The notes under the pieces: generated by a model
The model's input: the letters and a program-made list of their open reading frames with translations, nothing else
What the model was told of the DNA's origin: nothing
Database searches by the model: none
Translations under genes and position numbers: made by a program
In this document: positions 12,737-24,300 of the stretch, piece after piece
Numbering within the stretch: the stretch's first letter is position 1
Layout: the number at the start of each line of letters is the position of its first letter
NCBI RefSeq assembly: GCF_032118995.1
Contig: NC_092648.1
Span: forward strand, 4,231,001 to 4,295,000
Direction of reading: 5' to 3'
DNA: 64,000 nt
From: Asterias amurensis
Lineage: Eukaryota; Echinodermata; Asteroidea; Forcipulatida; Asteriidae

Positions 12737-12892
12737 AGACCTTATGCATTGATGTCATCCTGTCGCCATCTTTGAAGTAATGACGAAACATTAGGGAAAA
12801 GGCGGTTAAAATACGCAAGGCGCATACATTAACCTTTATTTGACCTCTGAGCGAGGGAGCCCTTGTCCTGTGACATCACATGCATAAGGTCT
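12737..12892. mobile_element. TIR element with AGACCTTATGCAT ends, copy 1
   Basis: AGACCTTATGCATTGATGTC at the left mirrors GACATCACATGCATAAGGTCT at the right. A second copy is at 33850-34020. Confidence 0.8.
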
Positions 12893-13339
12893 TTTGGCTA
12901 ATGAAACAAGGTAACTGGAAATTTAACCCCAAAAAATACCGCAGAATAAATATAATAATTGTTTTTACAATGGTATGTTTTGTTTCATGAGTGTTTTTAG
13001 ATATTTGTACAATTAATATATCAGCTGTGAGATTGTGTTGTGTATACAAAATAAATATAATAGCAAATAATTTGAAAACAAAAAGTTTCAATCACTTTTT
13101 TTTATACAAAATCTTACGATGCCAGAGTCCCTACAAATACAATGATGGCGCGGCGTGCATCACTTGTAGATGGTCTATAGGTTGAAGGACTTTTAGTTTG
13201 ACCTCTTTCATTGAGGCGCCAATTGACAACCAATTCATAACCACTGGCCATACAGTGATGTAGTCCATGCCTATAGTCATTGTGCAAGACACTGCAAGAT
13301 GTTCTTGTTGAGTTGGTCATCCTCTATGGTAATACCATC

Positions 13340-13521
13340 AGGCCTGTATGCATCGTTTTTGAAAGGGCAAGGGTACATTGGAAGGCATTTCTCCTTGGTA
13401 AGGGGCACCCTATGTGGAATTTGCAAATTTCTACTGTGCGAATTTTTAGGGCACCAATGCCATGACCACGAGACACAGAAGCAATCGCGTTTGTTGCCTC
13501 CTTGAAGTATCAGGCCTGTAC
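13340..13521 (-). repeat. 'CATTGCCTTGGTGCCC' repeat family, reverse copy
   Basis: One of about eight copies in the window: forward at 24424-24606, 30145-30303, 39149-39321 and 44947-45106; reverse here and at 20973-21136 and 35932-36105; partial at 28817-28905. Full copies are 160-185 bp with CAGGCCTG at both ends. Confidence 0.75.
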
Positions 13522-13786
13522 CACAGGTCCCTCACACTCAACGCTACACATGTCGCGACTATTTCACAGATAGAGGGTATTCTGTAAGCCCCTATCCCGC
13601 CAGCAAGAGTGTTTTGAGTGTGGTGTGGTTGGGTGATCTTGAAGTTTTTCCAATAGCGCCCGCTATCGTTGGAGCAGGGGATGGCGATAAGTGAGTGGTA
13701 GTGAATAGCAAGGTCTTGCACCAAGACTGCATGCCTTGCTTCTGGACCGAGGGACTGGGTATGAATCCTTCATTGATCACTGTCCT

Positions 13787-16700
13787 TCATCGTTGGCTCT
13801 CCATCAACTTGACAGGTTCCAGGATTTTGGTTTTACTGGTCTCAACGATACATCCATTCATAACCATCTCATCCAGTATGTGGTACACCTTGTCAAGGTT
13901 AAACATGATCTGTTGGAATAGCACTGGGTTAAGGCAGATACATCTTTGAATTGTTTGAAATAAACTCATAAAGGGTTTTGGTATCTTTTGTAGATCAAGT
14001 TTTTGGCCATGACATGAATCCCTACTCACTGTGAAGATGTATGTAATATAATTTACCTGTAGAAGTTTCAGCTTCGTTAGTCGTCAATTTTTTGAGACAA
14101 AAGGTGAAAATCACAGAGCAATGTTTTTTGGAGACTCGTGTTATCCATTGTACATGCTAAAACAATTTTTGTCTCACTGAGACCAAAATTATTTTTGTCA
14201 AATTTATTTACTTATTTTTCAAAAACTACAGCACCTCAGTAGGTAATATTGTAAGGGAAGCTTTCTACCATCATTACAAAAGTCGGTAAACTGTGAGCAC
14301 ATTTCCAACATTATCAAAATGGGGCTAAAACATTTTCAAAGGATACATCCAAGTCAGTCTGTAAAAGAAAAAAAGAAAAAATATTAAACAACTTGTAATT
14401 TTTGGATGCAGCATTGTACATTGATTTAACAAATACAATGCCAGCCGATAAGATCAAGAACTGACTCTGCGGTAGTGCAGTTAATTACGATCCTATAAAC
14501 TAAAGTAGTAGTCCCAGCCAATTTTCTATACCATCCGCCCGGGTAATAGTTAAAAAAGCAGGACAGTTCTTTTCAGAACTGAGAAGTCTCCCGAACCCCC
14601 GAACATCTACTACGCGGTAGTAGAATAAAGAAAGACAGTTCTCTAAGAACAAACTCTACATGGCAAGTAGATACACACATGGTGTTACCACGCACCAAAT
14701 ATATATTGATACCTCACCATGCAATGCCTTAAATCCTATATCATGCCATCTTGTTTACAAAAAGATATCACGTCTTAAAATACTTACCACTTTCGGGAAA
14801 TATTTGTCCAGGGTTTCAACAATCAAGTGGATGAATTCAAGAATGGCAACCTCATTCTAAGAGTAAAATAATATTAAACAGATTGAGAGAGTGAGTTGTA
14901 ATAAATTAATTTCAGTTCAATTCAATTCAATTCAATAACATTTATTTCAATGCTATTATTCATCATGTTCATTACAACAACAAAACATAATATGTTGAAA
15001 CTACCTAAGTTATACAGGGACCTACTGTAGCATGAGATAATTAAAGGAACACGTTGCCTTGGATCGGTCGAGTTGTCTTTGATAATCGTTCTGTAACCGT
15101 TTGTTGTAAAATGTATATGGTTAGAAAGATATTGTAAAAGTAGAATACAATGATCTACACAAATATGCCTCGAAATTGCATGGTTTTCTTTTTACTCTGT
15201 CGACTAACACGGTCGGCCATTTATGGGAGTCAACATTTTGACTCCCATAAATGGCCGACCGTGATAGTTCGCGACGTAAAAGGAAAACCGTGCAGTTTCG
15301 AGTGATACTTGTGTGGATCACTATATTCTACTTTTAAAACATCTTTCTAACCATACGCATTTCATAACAAACGGTTTCAAACGCTTTTAATAGACCAACT
15401 CGTCCGATCCAAGGCAACGTGTTCCTTTAATCTATTTTGTGCACAACGATTCAATAGTAATCAGCAGATAAATGACAATATTTAGGTGTAAGGTGAAGCA
15501 GAATGCCTTTGTACCCTAACCTATGGACAAACAAACATTAGACCAAGGACCGTACCAGGACAAAGGACAAAAGAAGCAGACTAGACAGTATGAGCAAGGC
15601 CAACACAACTTTTTTTTATATAATTTTTATGCAAGTCGCCAGACACACAAGGCCTGAAGACCACTCTAAGGTGTGGGCTACAATTATTTTTGTCCAGAGG
15701 CCGTTGCCACCTACTCCTAGGGCTGCAACAGAGTTACCCCTTTTACAGTCCATACGGATGTAGGCTTGGGTATCATCAGTCCGAAGCCTGGCCTGTAGAG
15801 CAGAAAGCACTACCTCCCCAATTTTATGTAGCAAGTGTCACGACCGGGATTTGAACCCACACTCTGCTGATCAAACAGCAGAGCTTGAATCCGGTGCTCT
15901 TAACTGCTTGGCCATGACTTACAAGTTATACCTTATTAGTTTAATGACTGCTTGATGATACTACATCAATTTATCAAGATCATATTTACCTCTTCTTTGT
16001 CAATCCCGACAAGAAAGTACAGAGACAAGTAACGCCGGTAGACAACTTTAAAATCTTGATAATCCAGAAAGGAACACTAGGGGAAAAGAAACAAAGAAAT
16101 ATTATCAAATGCATGTTAAAGAACACAGTGCACATCGTAAAGAGAAGGGGTTCACCCCGGTGTTTCTGGCTTGATTGAAAGCATATTGCGCCACAGCACC
16201 TTGTAAACCATTACATGGTGCTAAGGATGAGGTCTTATATCTCAAATTTTGTCACACTCCTTGGCAAAAGGCGCGTTATAAATACAGTTATTATTATTAT
16301 TATTCTTAAATATTTATTGAAATTGACGAGTTATATTATTTTATTTTACCATGACACCAACCATGGAGTGAAAGCACCTCAGGGCTCGAAATAACCCACT
16401 GCACCCACAGCAACTGCTTTGGTGATTATGTGCTGTTGCTTTGGTGCCCTTCGCAAAGTTCCAATACAAGTTTTCATTTTTCTTATAGAAGTTCCCCTAG
16501 CCCAGGTTGGACTCCTCTGTTGCAGTGCAGTGGCACTGACTGACGTCCTACCAGGGCTAGAAGTTCCCCCTACAGGAAGGAAAATGCTGTATACCTTCAA
16601 AAAATAAAACAAAAAAATCACAGCCTACAAGGCAGTCATCAGGGCCCAATTTCATAGAGTTGCTAAGCACGAAAGTTTGCTTAGCATGAAATTTCTTCCT

Positions 16701-17234
16701 TGATAAAAACAGGAATGCCAACCAAATTTCCACGTGACTTTCAGGAGAAGAATACACCAGCTGAATGCCAGTAAGAAGTAACATACCAAAAATGGAAAAT
16801 TTGGTTGGTAATCTTGTTTTTATCATGAAATAAATTTCATGCTAAGCAAATTTTTGTGCTTAGCAGCTCTATGAAATTGGGCCCTAGGCCCAACTTCAAA
16901 GCTGATATTACAAGATATTCGCTAACTTCTTGGCAGAACGTTTTTCCTCTGGTAAGGGACACTTCTATGATTTGAGGACACTTAACAATTTCTAGTGGAA
17001 CTTTGCATTTGGGGCACCACAGCAAAAACTCAGGGCATCTCGACAATTGCTTCAAAATAAAGGGGCGTGTCCAATAATTCAGTCCGTCTTTACCCCTTTG
17101 GTTCCTCGGAGGAGAACCTTTCTGATCAGCTCCCCTTCAAGAGATGTCCTCTCGGACAACCCTCGTCTCTCGTCATAGTACTGAGCAAGGCGAGTCTGAC
17201 CTTGCTTAGAGATGATCAGGATGAACTTCAACAT
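13787..17234 (-). CDS. AP4S1: AP-4 complex subunit sigma, complete, five coding exons
   Basis: Minus-strand coding exons in order: 17234-17094, 16076-15990, 14856-14788, 14358-14347 (12 nt) and 13909-13787 (TGA). All are phase 0 and give 143 residues; the human protein has 144. The start reads [20 protein letters not shown], the sigma longin fold. [16 protein letters not shown] follows, then [14 protein letters not shown], then [23 protein letters not shown] and a short C-terminus. NGCIVET and IMFNLDKV favour AP-4 over AP-1, AP-2 and AP-3 sigma. The ATG has A at -3. AP-4 is a clathrin-independent trans-Golgi coat that exports cargo such as ATG9A. A 3' splice site at about 17293 just upstream of the ATG suggests a noncoding first exon nearer the striatin gene. 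It is convergent with TBCE and divergent from striatin. Confidence 0.94.
14347..14358 (-). other. AP4S1: 12-nt microexon of AP4S1 (codons T-D-L-D)
   Basis: The exon ending in YFPKV and the exon starting IMFNLDKV each have good splice sites, but joining them directly loses the four residues SELD found in the human protein at this point. Between them on the minus strand lies a strong acceptor with a long pyrimidine run (RNA sense ...TTTTACAG), then ACTGACTTGGAT, then GTATCC as donor. This restores TDLD in phase 0 and makes the total length family-like. The donor is weak beyond GTAT. Confidence 0.8.
14458..14695 (+). repeat. Repeat family 'GAACTGACTCTGCGGTAGT', copy 2
   Basis: Second copy of the element at 9630-9893, lying antisense in the AP4S1 intron. 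Confidence 0.75.
15041..15430. mobile_element. TTAA MITE, 'GGAACACGTTGCCTTGGATC' type, copy 2
   Basis: Same ends and central palindrome as 1432-1781, inserted in an AP4S1 intron and flanked by TTAA on both sides. Confidence 0.88.
15628..15835 (-). repeat. SINE-like repeat, reverse copy
   Basis: Shares GACACACAAGGCCTGAAG and ACAGTCCATACGGATGTAGG with 63615-63800; an inverted partial copy is at 11215-11370. The adjoining 15836-15925 is a reverse tRNA-like head (GGGATTTGAACCC). Confidence 0.65.
16152..16304 (+). repeat. SINE-like repeat with (ATT)n tail, copy 2
   Basis: Matches 5034-5240 (CACCCCGGTGTTTCTGGC, GCACCTTGTAAACC), ending in GCGCGTTATAAATAC and an ATT microsatellite. Confidence 0.65.
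16384..16605. repeat. Repeat related to 32332-32500 and 42330-42483
   Basis: Shares CGAAATAACCCAC and GCTTTGGTGCCCTT blocks with the two striatin-intron copies. It may be distantly related to the 'CATTGCCTTGGTGCCC' family. Confidence 0.55.
16642..16884. mobile_element. Hairpin element, GGGCCCAATTTCATAGAG ends
   Basis: Best-preserved member of the 'CATAGAGCTGC' family. The left end GGGCCCAATTTCATAGAG mirrors the right end, with arms of about 90 bp reaching CCAACCAAATTT / AAATTTGGTTGG. It lies in the first AP4S1 coding intron. Confidence 0.85.
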
Positions 17235-17966
17235 GGTCGGCACGCAAGATGTCAGGTCAAAGACAAAGAGAAGGTCACTGGAAGGTCACGTACTGAAAGG
17301 TAAAAGGATTTACACAAATTAGAGGACTGAAGTTGAACACCGACTTTGATGGAATGTTCAAAGCTTGATTGTGCATGGGAATGAGTCTACTCTTTCATAG
17401 ATTTGAGCGAAAATCATGTTTCATTCATGATGTAATTTCTAAAGCAAACACAGTGACATGGTTATCAACTGGGTAGTTTTGTCCCATCATGGTAACTGGC
17501 TGACTGGTTTTGTCGTTGATTGAGAATTGATTGGTTTAAATGGTAGGCTACCAATTAACAACTAACATTAAACCAACTAGTAATCTAGTCAGTACAGTTT
17601 TATGAACTTGTACAATTTTTTATTAGGTTTTTACCATGGCCTCCCTCCCTTCATGGAATAAATTAAATTAAATAAAATTTAATTAAAACAAAAAAATTAA
17701 AGCCAATCTCTAAATAACATTATTATAACAGAAACAGCAATCCAATAAATACTTTTGTTATTAATTTTCATAAAAACAGCAACTTCCTTGAACTAATTCC
17801 TTGATGTTGAAAACAAATGGATTGGAACAATTTACCTTACTGTTTTCTACTTTAACATGTCATAACTAGAGTGGAAGTGTCAACAGCAGACGACCTTATG
17901 CTGTTGTTTTGTACGCCATTTTCTGTAAATTACTAGCAAACTACACACATCCATTAAAATATTGAA

Positions 17967-17985
17967 CAGCGCCCTCTTGCGGTAA
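17967..17985 (-). promoter_or_regulatory. CTCF-like motif in the divergent interval
   Basis: Read on the minus strand, the site contains CCGCAAGAGGGCGCT. By eye it matches 17 of 19 positions of the commonly quoted CTCF core consensus. It lies between the two divergent genes, 27 bp before the CRE. A motif match alone does not prove binding. Confidence 0.35.
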
Positions 17986-18011
17986 CACTTAACATTAGAG
18001 GCCTGTCAATT

Positions 18012-18019
18012 TGACGTCA
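18012..18019. promoter_or_regulatory. Palindromic CRE (CREB/ATF site) in the AP4S1-striatin divergent interval
   Basis: A perfect TGACGTCA lies 283 bp before the striatin ATG and about 0.78 kb upstream of the AP4S1 ATG. Full-palindrome CREs near start sites are typical of CpG-type housekeeping promoters. TGACGTCA-like strings also occur inside repeats in this window (for example 33863 and 47120), so position is the main argument. Confidence 0.5.
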
Positions 18020-18301
18020 CATCATCCACCATCACGACGCCCGGTCAAAGTAAACCTTGAATTCTTGGGAATTTTCGCCAATTTCTACCGCAGATCGAGC
18101 CTTCCAATATTTGACAAGGAATACCTGGATTTATACTGGATAAACATGAGTGGAATAAACCGACTGCACTTCGCGATTAATGTGAGAACTACTCCCGGCA
18201 TTTGAGTGTAAATCACACCCAGTGTAAAAAATATCTTCCAACTATGGCGCCGACCTCACTGCTGTGACGAGGAAAAAAAATATTTCAATACAGAGCGCAC
18301 G

Positions 18302-21300
18302 ATGGATAACGATACAGGACCACCTCAGAACCACATAAACCAGTTAAATTCTGGTCAAGCAAATGTGATGAACAGCTTACCTAATAAACAACATGATGAT
18401 AATCAACGAATGAACTACACAATACCGGGAATATTACATTTTATCCAGCATGAGTGGGCACGTTTTGAGATGGAGAGGGCGCAGTGGGAAGTGGAAAGGG
18501 CTGAACTGCAGGTAATAATGACAATGGTTGGTTTTCTGCACAAAATCATTTTATGATGGATTGTGTACTGTCAGGTATTTTATCATGGCAGAGGTGCTTA
18601 AGCCATGAATGGTATGTCAGCAGACATACCAAACTTTTGTAAGGTGTGCAGTTGAATTAAATGCGAACTGAGCTATAAAAATAGATTAGATGCATTAATT
18701 TTATGATGATAATTTGTACAGACAGAATGATAAGTTATGTACAAATTGGGTGCCATGACATGAGAGCTGAGCTCAGCTATAGCAGTTTAGAAATATGTAG
18801 GGAAAAGTCTTAGTATGGCGCCACCACTTTTTCATTTGATATGAAATAATATAGTATCCAATTTACCTCAATGAGATATCCCTTTTTGTAAAAATGAGTC
18901 AAAAAGTGGTGGCGCCATACGGAAAGTTGTCCATATAATAAATGTAGGATCATATAATTACACAGTACCTTGTTGGGTAGCAATAGTTACTCGTCCCATG
19001 GATGAATAAGTGGAAAAGTTTCCGTATGGCGCCACCACTTTTTCATTCAATATGATATAATATAGTATCTAATTTACCTCAATGAGATATCCCTTTTTGT
19101 AAAAATGAGTGAAAAAGTGGTGGCGCCATACGGAAAGTTATCCGAATAAATTCCTCCATACTCATCCTAACTCGAGATAGGATTAATCCTAGGGCTTTGT
19201 GAAATCGACGGCAGATCTTTATGAGGAACCTGGTGCAAATTTATTACAAACAAATATTACATTTTGTTGACTTTGTACATTGTTCAAGCAACACACCATT
19301 TATTACACCAGCTACATGCCTAGTAATACTAATAGTATTGTACACAACTGATGAAAATAATCTTGTTGTGAACTGCGCCTCAACATAAATTCCCAACTAG
19401 CATACATACTTTAAATATTGTGTTTTCTCTGAGTCACTGGCCAAAATTATTTTAACAACCTCGAGATGGTCCTTAGCAAAATTAACTGGGAGCAATTCTC
19501 AAGTACTATGAACCAAATTACCATTGGAGATTTCTTTAATAGCGGTGTAAACACACTGCAATAGTAAAACGGTGTCAGGACACTTCGATTTTGCCACTTC
19601 GTACCCTGGACACTTCGTACCTTTTCAAGGTACGAAGTGACTTTTTTACCCAGGTACTGATGTGCATGTTATGATGTAGATCTGTATGTTCCGATATTCT
19701 GCCTCTGATATGCTGAAGTCTCGGAATGCTCTGACTTACTTTATAAACATTATACCACCAATCCAGCCAAATATTGTATTTAAACAATGGTGGCAGCCAG
19801 TCAGCCTGTCCATTCCTTTACATGTAAACTACACATATTTTACAATTGGACAAAGGTTTGAAATCAGGAATACACAACAACCCCGGAAAAGGGGAGATCA
19901 CGAGCTTGAATTCCAGTACCTTCTGTACCTGTCTACTTTTCAAACAATGACTATAAGTTAGATTTTTGTAGTTAAAAAAAAACCCACAAATCTTGTGTTG
20001 AACTCTTGTAATTTGATTATAGAGGAAGTATTTAGATTTTCCGATCTTGGATCTGATAATTCATCGTCGCCAGTCAGACACCGACTTTGATGTTGGCCAT
20101 CCCATCATGCTATCTGCTATGTATCTTTTTTTTTTGAAGCTGTCTACTACACTTAGATGCAATTATTGCCCCTGGTCATGGATCTTCACTTCATGTACAT
20201 GTATCTCTTCTGTGCACAGAGTTATTCGCTTGTGTGTGAAGCCCACCAGAGAGATTTATCTTGATGAATTAAAGGAAATTAAAGAAAAAAAACATGCAAA
20301 TCGTTTTAGATTTTATAGTCAAGCCCGATACTTCATACTTGGTCAAGGCAAGGCATTTTATTTATTTTTTTCAATGTAAAGGGACACCTCTTTCATAGGT
20401 TTTATTTTCCCCTCAAACTTTCTTGAAAGTATGCATCTGTATTCATATTAAACAAGTTGAACAACAACGAGGACTTCTAAAGTGCTATCCACTAAAGGCA
20501 AGACACTCTAGCAATGGGAAAACAAAAGGGAAAGGGAAAAGGAAAAAGGAACCAAAGAAAAATCTTGAAAAGAAACCAAAATGCTTTTGACATAAAAGAC
20601 TTTTCGGAGTTTGGAGGTTTAGTGTGAAGAAGCTTTAGTAGTTGCGTTGCAATGCAATTGAGAATTATCTGCACCCCCTCCCCCCAATCAGGTGCAATGA
20701 AGTTTTACTTCTTGAAGAAGACCTTATTTACTTGTTTTTAAGTGTAACTGTAAGTCCCATTATTAACTGTAATACTGGGGTACGTTTTGGCGGCGGTAAC
20801 CAAAACTGTTTCGGTTGTTGGTCGTTGGTTCTGCTGTTCAGACTGAACGATAACAAGTTGTGAGCTCGGTTACCATTTTGGTTATGACGTCAGAAACAGT
20901 TATTGGTTGCAGCCGCCAACACGCACCCCTGGTCACTATAAACACTTGAAACTGAAAACGGTTTCCAGGCTTGTATGCTTCGTTTTTGAAAGGGCAAGGG
21001 CACCAAGGCATTTTCTCATTGGTAAAGGGCACCCTATATGAGGAAATTGTCAAATTTTGTTTAAGTTAAGAGCTTTTCAAGGGCACCAAGGCAATGGCCA
21101 GGGAGCACAGAGGCAATTGCCTTCGTAGCCTCTGTGAAGTATGTGTACGTACACCCATACATTTAGACCGTGGGATGATCAGCCTCTGTGAAGTGTGTAC
21201 ACACATTTAGACCGTAAGATGATCATCAAAAAGGGCTCTAGTTTTCGAGTGTTGTAGTCTACCCTTCCGCAACTACCTGGTAGTCATGAATAACATGTGA

Positions 21301-24300
21301 AAGTCGTCAAGGACAAAACTTGCACAGTAATGAGTTATTTTAATTAGAAAATAATTATAGGAAAATTGTATCAGGCCTGGGTTTCAGCAGAAAAGCATGT
21401 ACAGGCCTACGTACATGTGCGTAGGCCTACCTGTGTTTCAGGATTTGTGTGCGTCGTGTACAGGTAGCCAGGCGAAGAGCCGTAATTAGGCAGTTTGTTT
21501 AATGCGTGTTCATTCACTATTTCTTGTTTCTCATTCAGCTTTTAAATATGTACGCAATCGATGTAAACAACAATTGCGAAGGCTAAACGTGAACTTCAGG
21601 TGTAATTTGTGGCTGATGTTTCACGCATGGTATACTTTCCCCAATGTCATATTGCAGACTATTGATCTGTTAGAGTTGTTTGTGTGTGTCGTGGTTGTAC
21701 TGTTAATGAAATTGCATAAACTATTAATGTTTGTTTTGTATGACTGTACACTGTCTGTCGTTTCGTTGATGGCATGGGTGAACACAATGGACTGTTTGTA
21801 CTATGTCTGTTAAGCTTGTTTTGGTCGTATACATTTAATTACCAATCCTTGTCTTAGAATGGGATTCTGTGTGTTTAGTGGGTGAGACCATTTAGTCCCT
21901 GTCATCAATGCATGCTCCTCGCCCACATGATTTCATCAGAACTATATTAAAGGGAAGGTATAGGCCAACAATGTTAACAGTACGTTGGTAACATAGAGTT
22001 ATATAAGAACTAGACGGCGCACAGGTGATGCTTCATGCACAATTGCGACGGGACCGCAAGGAAACACGCGCGCGCCATTATGTACGCGCGTTGAATATTA
22101 AACACACGTTGGAGTGTGTGTTTATTAAACGCTACGCGATGCTGTTTTGTTCAACTTATAAAATGGCCGCACAAACACACACTGTGGGATGCCAGTTTTG
22201 TCAACTTAGAAAATGGCCGCCTGGCGGGGCGGGGCGCGTATATAGGCCAGTGCGCCCTCTAGTTCTTATATTATAACTGCATGGTTGGTAATCACTCTTA
22301 AAATTAATGGCAAAATTAATGGCAACATAAATTTAGGCCTACACTGTATGTACTTGGTTGTGATTTCTATAGCATTTTTAGAATCATTTCACTTTGAGGT
22401 TATGTGGTTATAGCCTACGCAATTTAGAAAAATATTTGTTTCAGTTTTTACCAGCCCCCCCCCCCCCCTCCCTAACAAAAGTTTGAATTTGAGAAATGTT
22501 ACTGTCAGAAATGTTTCTCAAATTTGTGTAATCAAAATGTATTTAGTATTCTTCCAGCGTGGAGTGTAGTAAACCTGCTTCGGATTTTCTTCGATATCTC
22601 AAATGTTCACAGGTTAGTTTTATCGTACATAAGGATTAAAACAATAAACCGGTTCCAAAAACCAAAGGTATTAACGTGCGTTCCCTTTAAGCTTGTACGA
22701 GGCTATGCTTACATGTAGTACACATTAACCCCTCGGGGTTTAAATGTACTTACTTATTAATATCATCCGATGGTTCCCACATGTACTGTGTGAACGGTGG
22801 TAGAGTGAAATATTATTTTATAGGTGGAGAACCTACACTAGGCATGGCTGAGAAGTCACTTTTCTTTACATTTTAGAAAATAGGCTGGAACACTACTACT
22901 TTAGCTTATAGGATCATAATTAACTGTACTAACGCGGAGTCAGTTCTTTAATCTCAACGTTTTGACTAACTTGCTGTAGTCATCGTCAGGAGACTGAATT
23001 GTACAGTTTGTAGGGATACACTCAGTACGTACAGATACACTGTAAATAAGTGTAACATATATTGTGTACATGTACACGCACATGTGTGAGTACATGTTCA
23101 ATGTTGTCCAGTGATGATCAGTTGAATGAGTCATTGCACTGCAATTTTGAAAGGTCTTCAGAGACTGCCAGAGACCGAGGTTACATTGCTGTGTACTATA
23201 CATTGTGTGTACATGTATACAGTGTGCAGCAGGACCCAAAGGTAAAATCCATACTCGCCCCATTTTCCACACAACATAAATCTGTCTACATGTACATGGT
23301 AGATTCGATGATGCATGCAGCATGTCAATTTATTCAACCCTCCTCTCTTCATGTACTGTATGTTGATCCATGTAGAATTGTCCCAAGACAAACCTACGTA
23401 CGTACACACTATACATTGCTGTAAACCTATATAATCACCCATTTGACTGACATTAAAGGCCAGCATTCTTACTTGGTGTATCCCAGCGTAATATGCGTTT
23501 TAAAACATTAACAAATCTGTGAACATTTTTACTCTATTGGTCATCGAAATTGAAAGAGAAAAATAAAAAAAAAAACACTCTATTGTGTGTTTTCAGATGC
23601 ATAATAAAATGGCTTCAGGCAGGAGCAGGCCTGAAATCTGTTAATATTTGAGTGAGAAAATACCTCTTTCTCAACAACTACGTTAGAGGGAGCTGTTTCT
23701 CACAATGTTTTATACAATCCAGTATCAACAGCTCTCTCCATTGCTCATTACCAAGTACACTTTATGTAAGTTATTATGCTAAAATACCAAGTGTCCTGTA
23801 CCTTTAAACTGAAAAAAAGTAAACACTTCACATTGTCAACTGATAGTAGAAGTTTCCGAGATGAATTTTTAATAATAGGAGGAACTGATTTCACTTCTGA
23901 AATCTACCCAGCAAGTAGATACACACATGGTGTTACAAATATTGAAATCAACTTGTTTACTATTAGTCTTTCAGTATTTATGAAAGTACACATAGTTGAA
24001 TTTACTTCCTTCACGGTTTTTCACACTTTGACCTCAGTGAGGGCACTGTTCGATCGATGGTGTACTTGTGCAGCATTTTAAATGCAAAAGTCATTACTTT
24101 GTAATGTAGTGCATTTAAACCTGAAATAGTACATTTAAATTTGTACAAATGACTTCCTCGTAATACACTTTGCCAAGTCAGTCCCATTCGAGCTGAGTGT
24201 TATACTTTGCGAGACTCTGTTTCTTCAAATACATTTTTAGTTGTTACATTTCCCTTTAAAAATTGAAATTGTTTTTAGATAAAAAATTACTGTACGTGTA

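Larger units (their letters stand above)
10767..13786. other. Convergent intergenic region, TBCE 3' end to AP4S1 3' end
   Basis: The region holds the 3' UTRs of two convergent genes plus repeats: SINE-like pieces at 10900-11165, a 'cattgccttggtgccc' fragment at about 10790, an inverted piece related to 15628-15835 at 11215-11370, a TIR element at 11765-11893, two hairpin elements at 12211-12550, a 57-bp tandem duplication at 12556-12668 and an AGACCTTATGCAT-ended element at 12737-12892. I see no other gene and cannot place the poly(A) sites. Confidence 0.7.
17235..18301. promoter_or_regulatory. Presumed bidirectional promoter interval, AP4S1 / striatin
   Basis: The ATGs of the divergent genes are 1,067 bp apart. 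The interval is almost free of the repeat families that fill neighbouring introns, which suggests constraint. It holds a 3' splice site for AP4S1 (acceptor AG at about 17293-17294, minus strand), an A/T-rich stretch at 17620-17860, the CTCF-like site, the CRE and the presumed striatin 5' UTR. No TATA box is obvious. Confidence 0.5.

Noticed and set aside
13688..13949. Plus-strand ORFs opposite the AP4S1 last exon
   Set aside because: Shadows of the minus-strand coding sequence, where the adaptin-sigma protein is unmistakable.
18011..18205. 64-codon ORF upstream of the striatin ATG as a regulatory uORF
   Set aside because: It begins with TTG rather than ATG, and whether this stretch is transcribed is unknown.
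21502..21813. 103-codon plus-strand ORF in striatin intron 1
   Set aside because: Hydrophobic, T-rich composition, no family resemblance and no splice context. Likely chance.
22940..23466. Overlapping ORFs of 102-127 codons on both strands in striatin intron 1
   Set aside because: The codons follow TGTACATG-rich low-complexity sequence. No recognisable domain, and the frames overlap on opposite strands.
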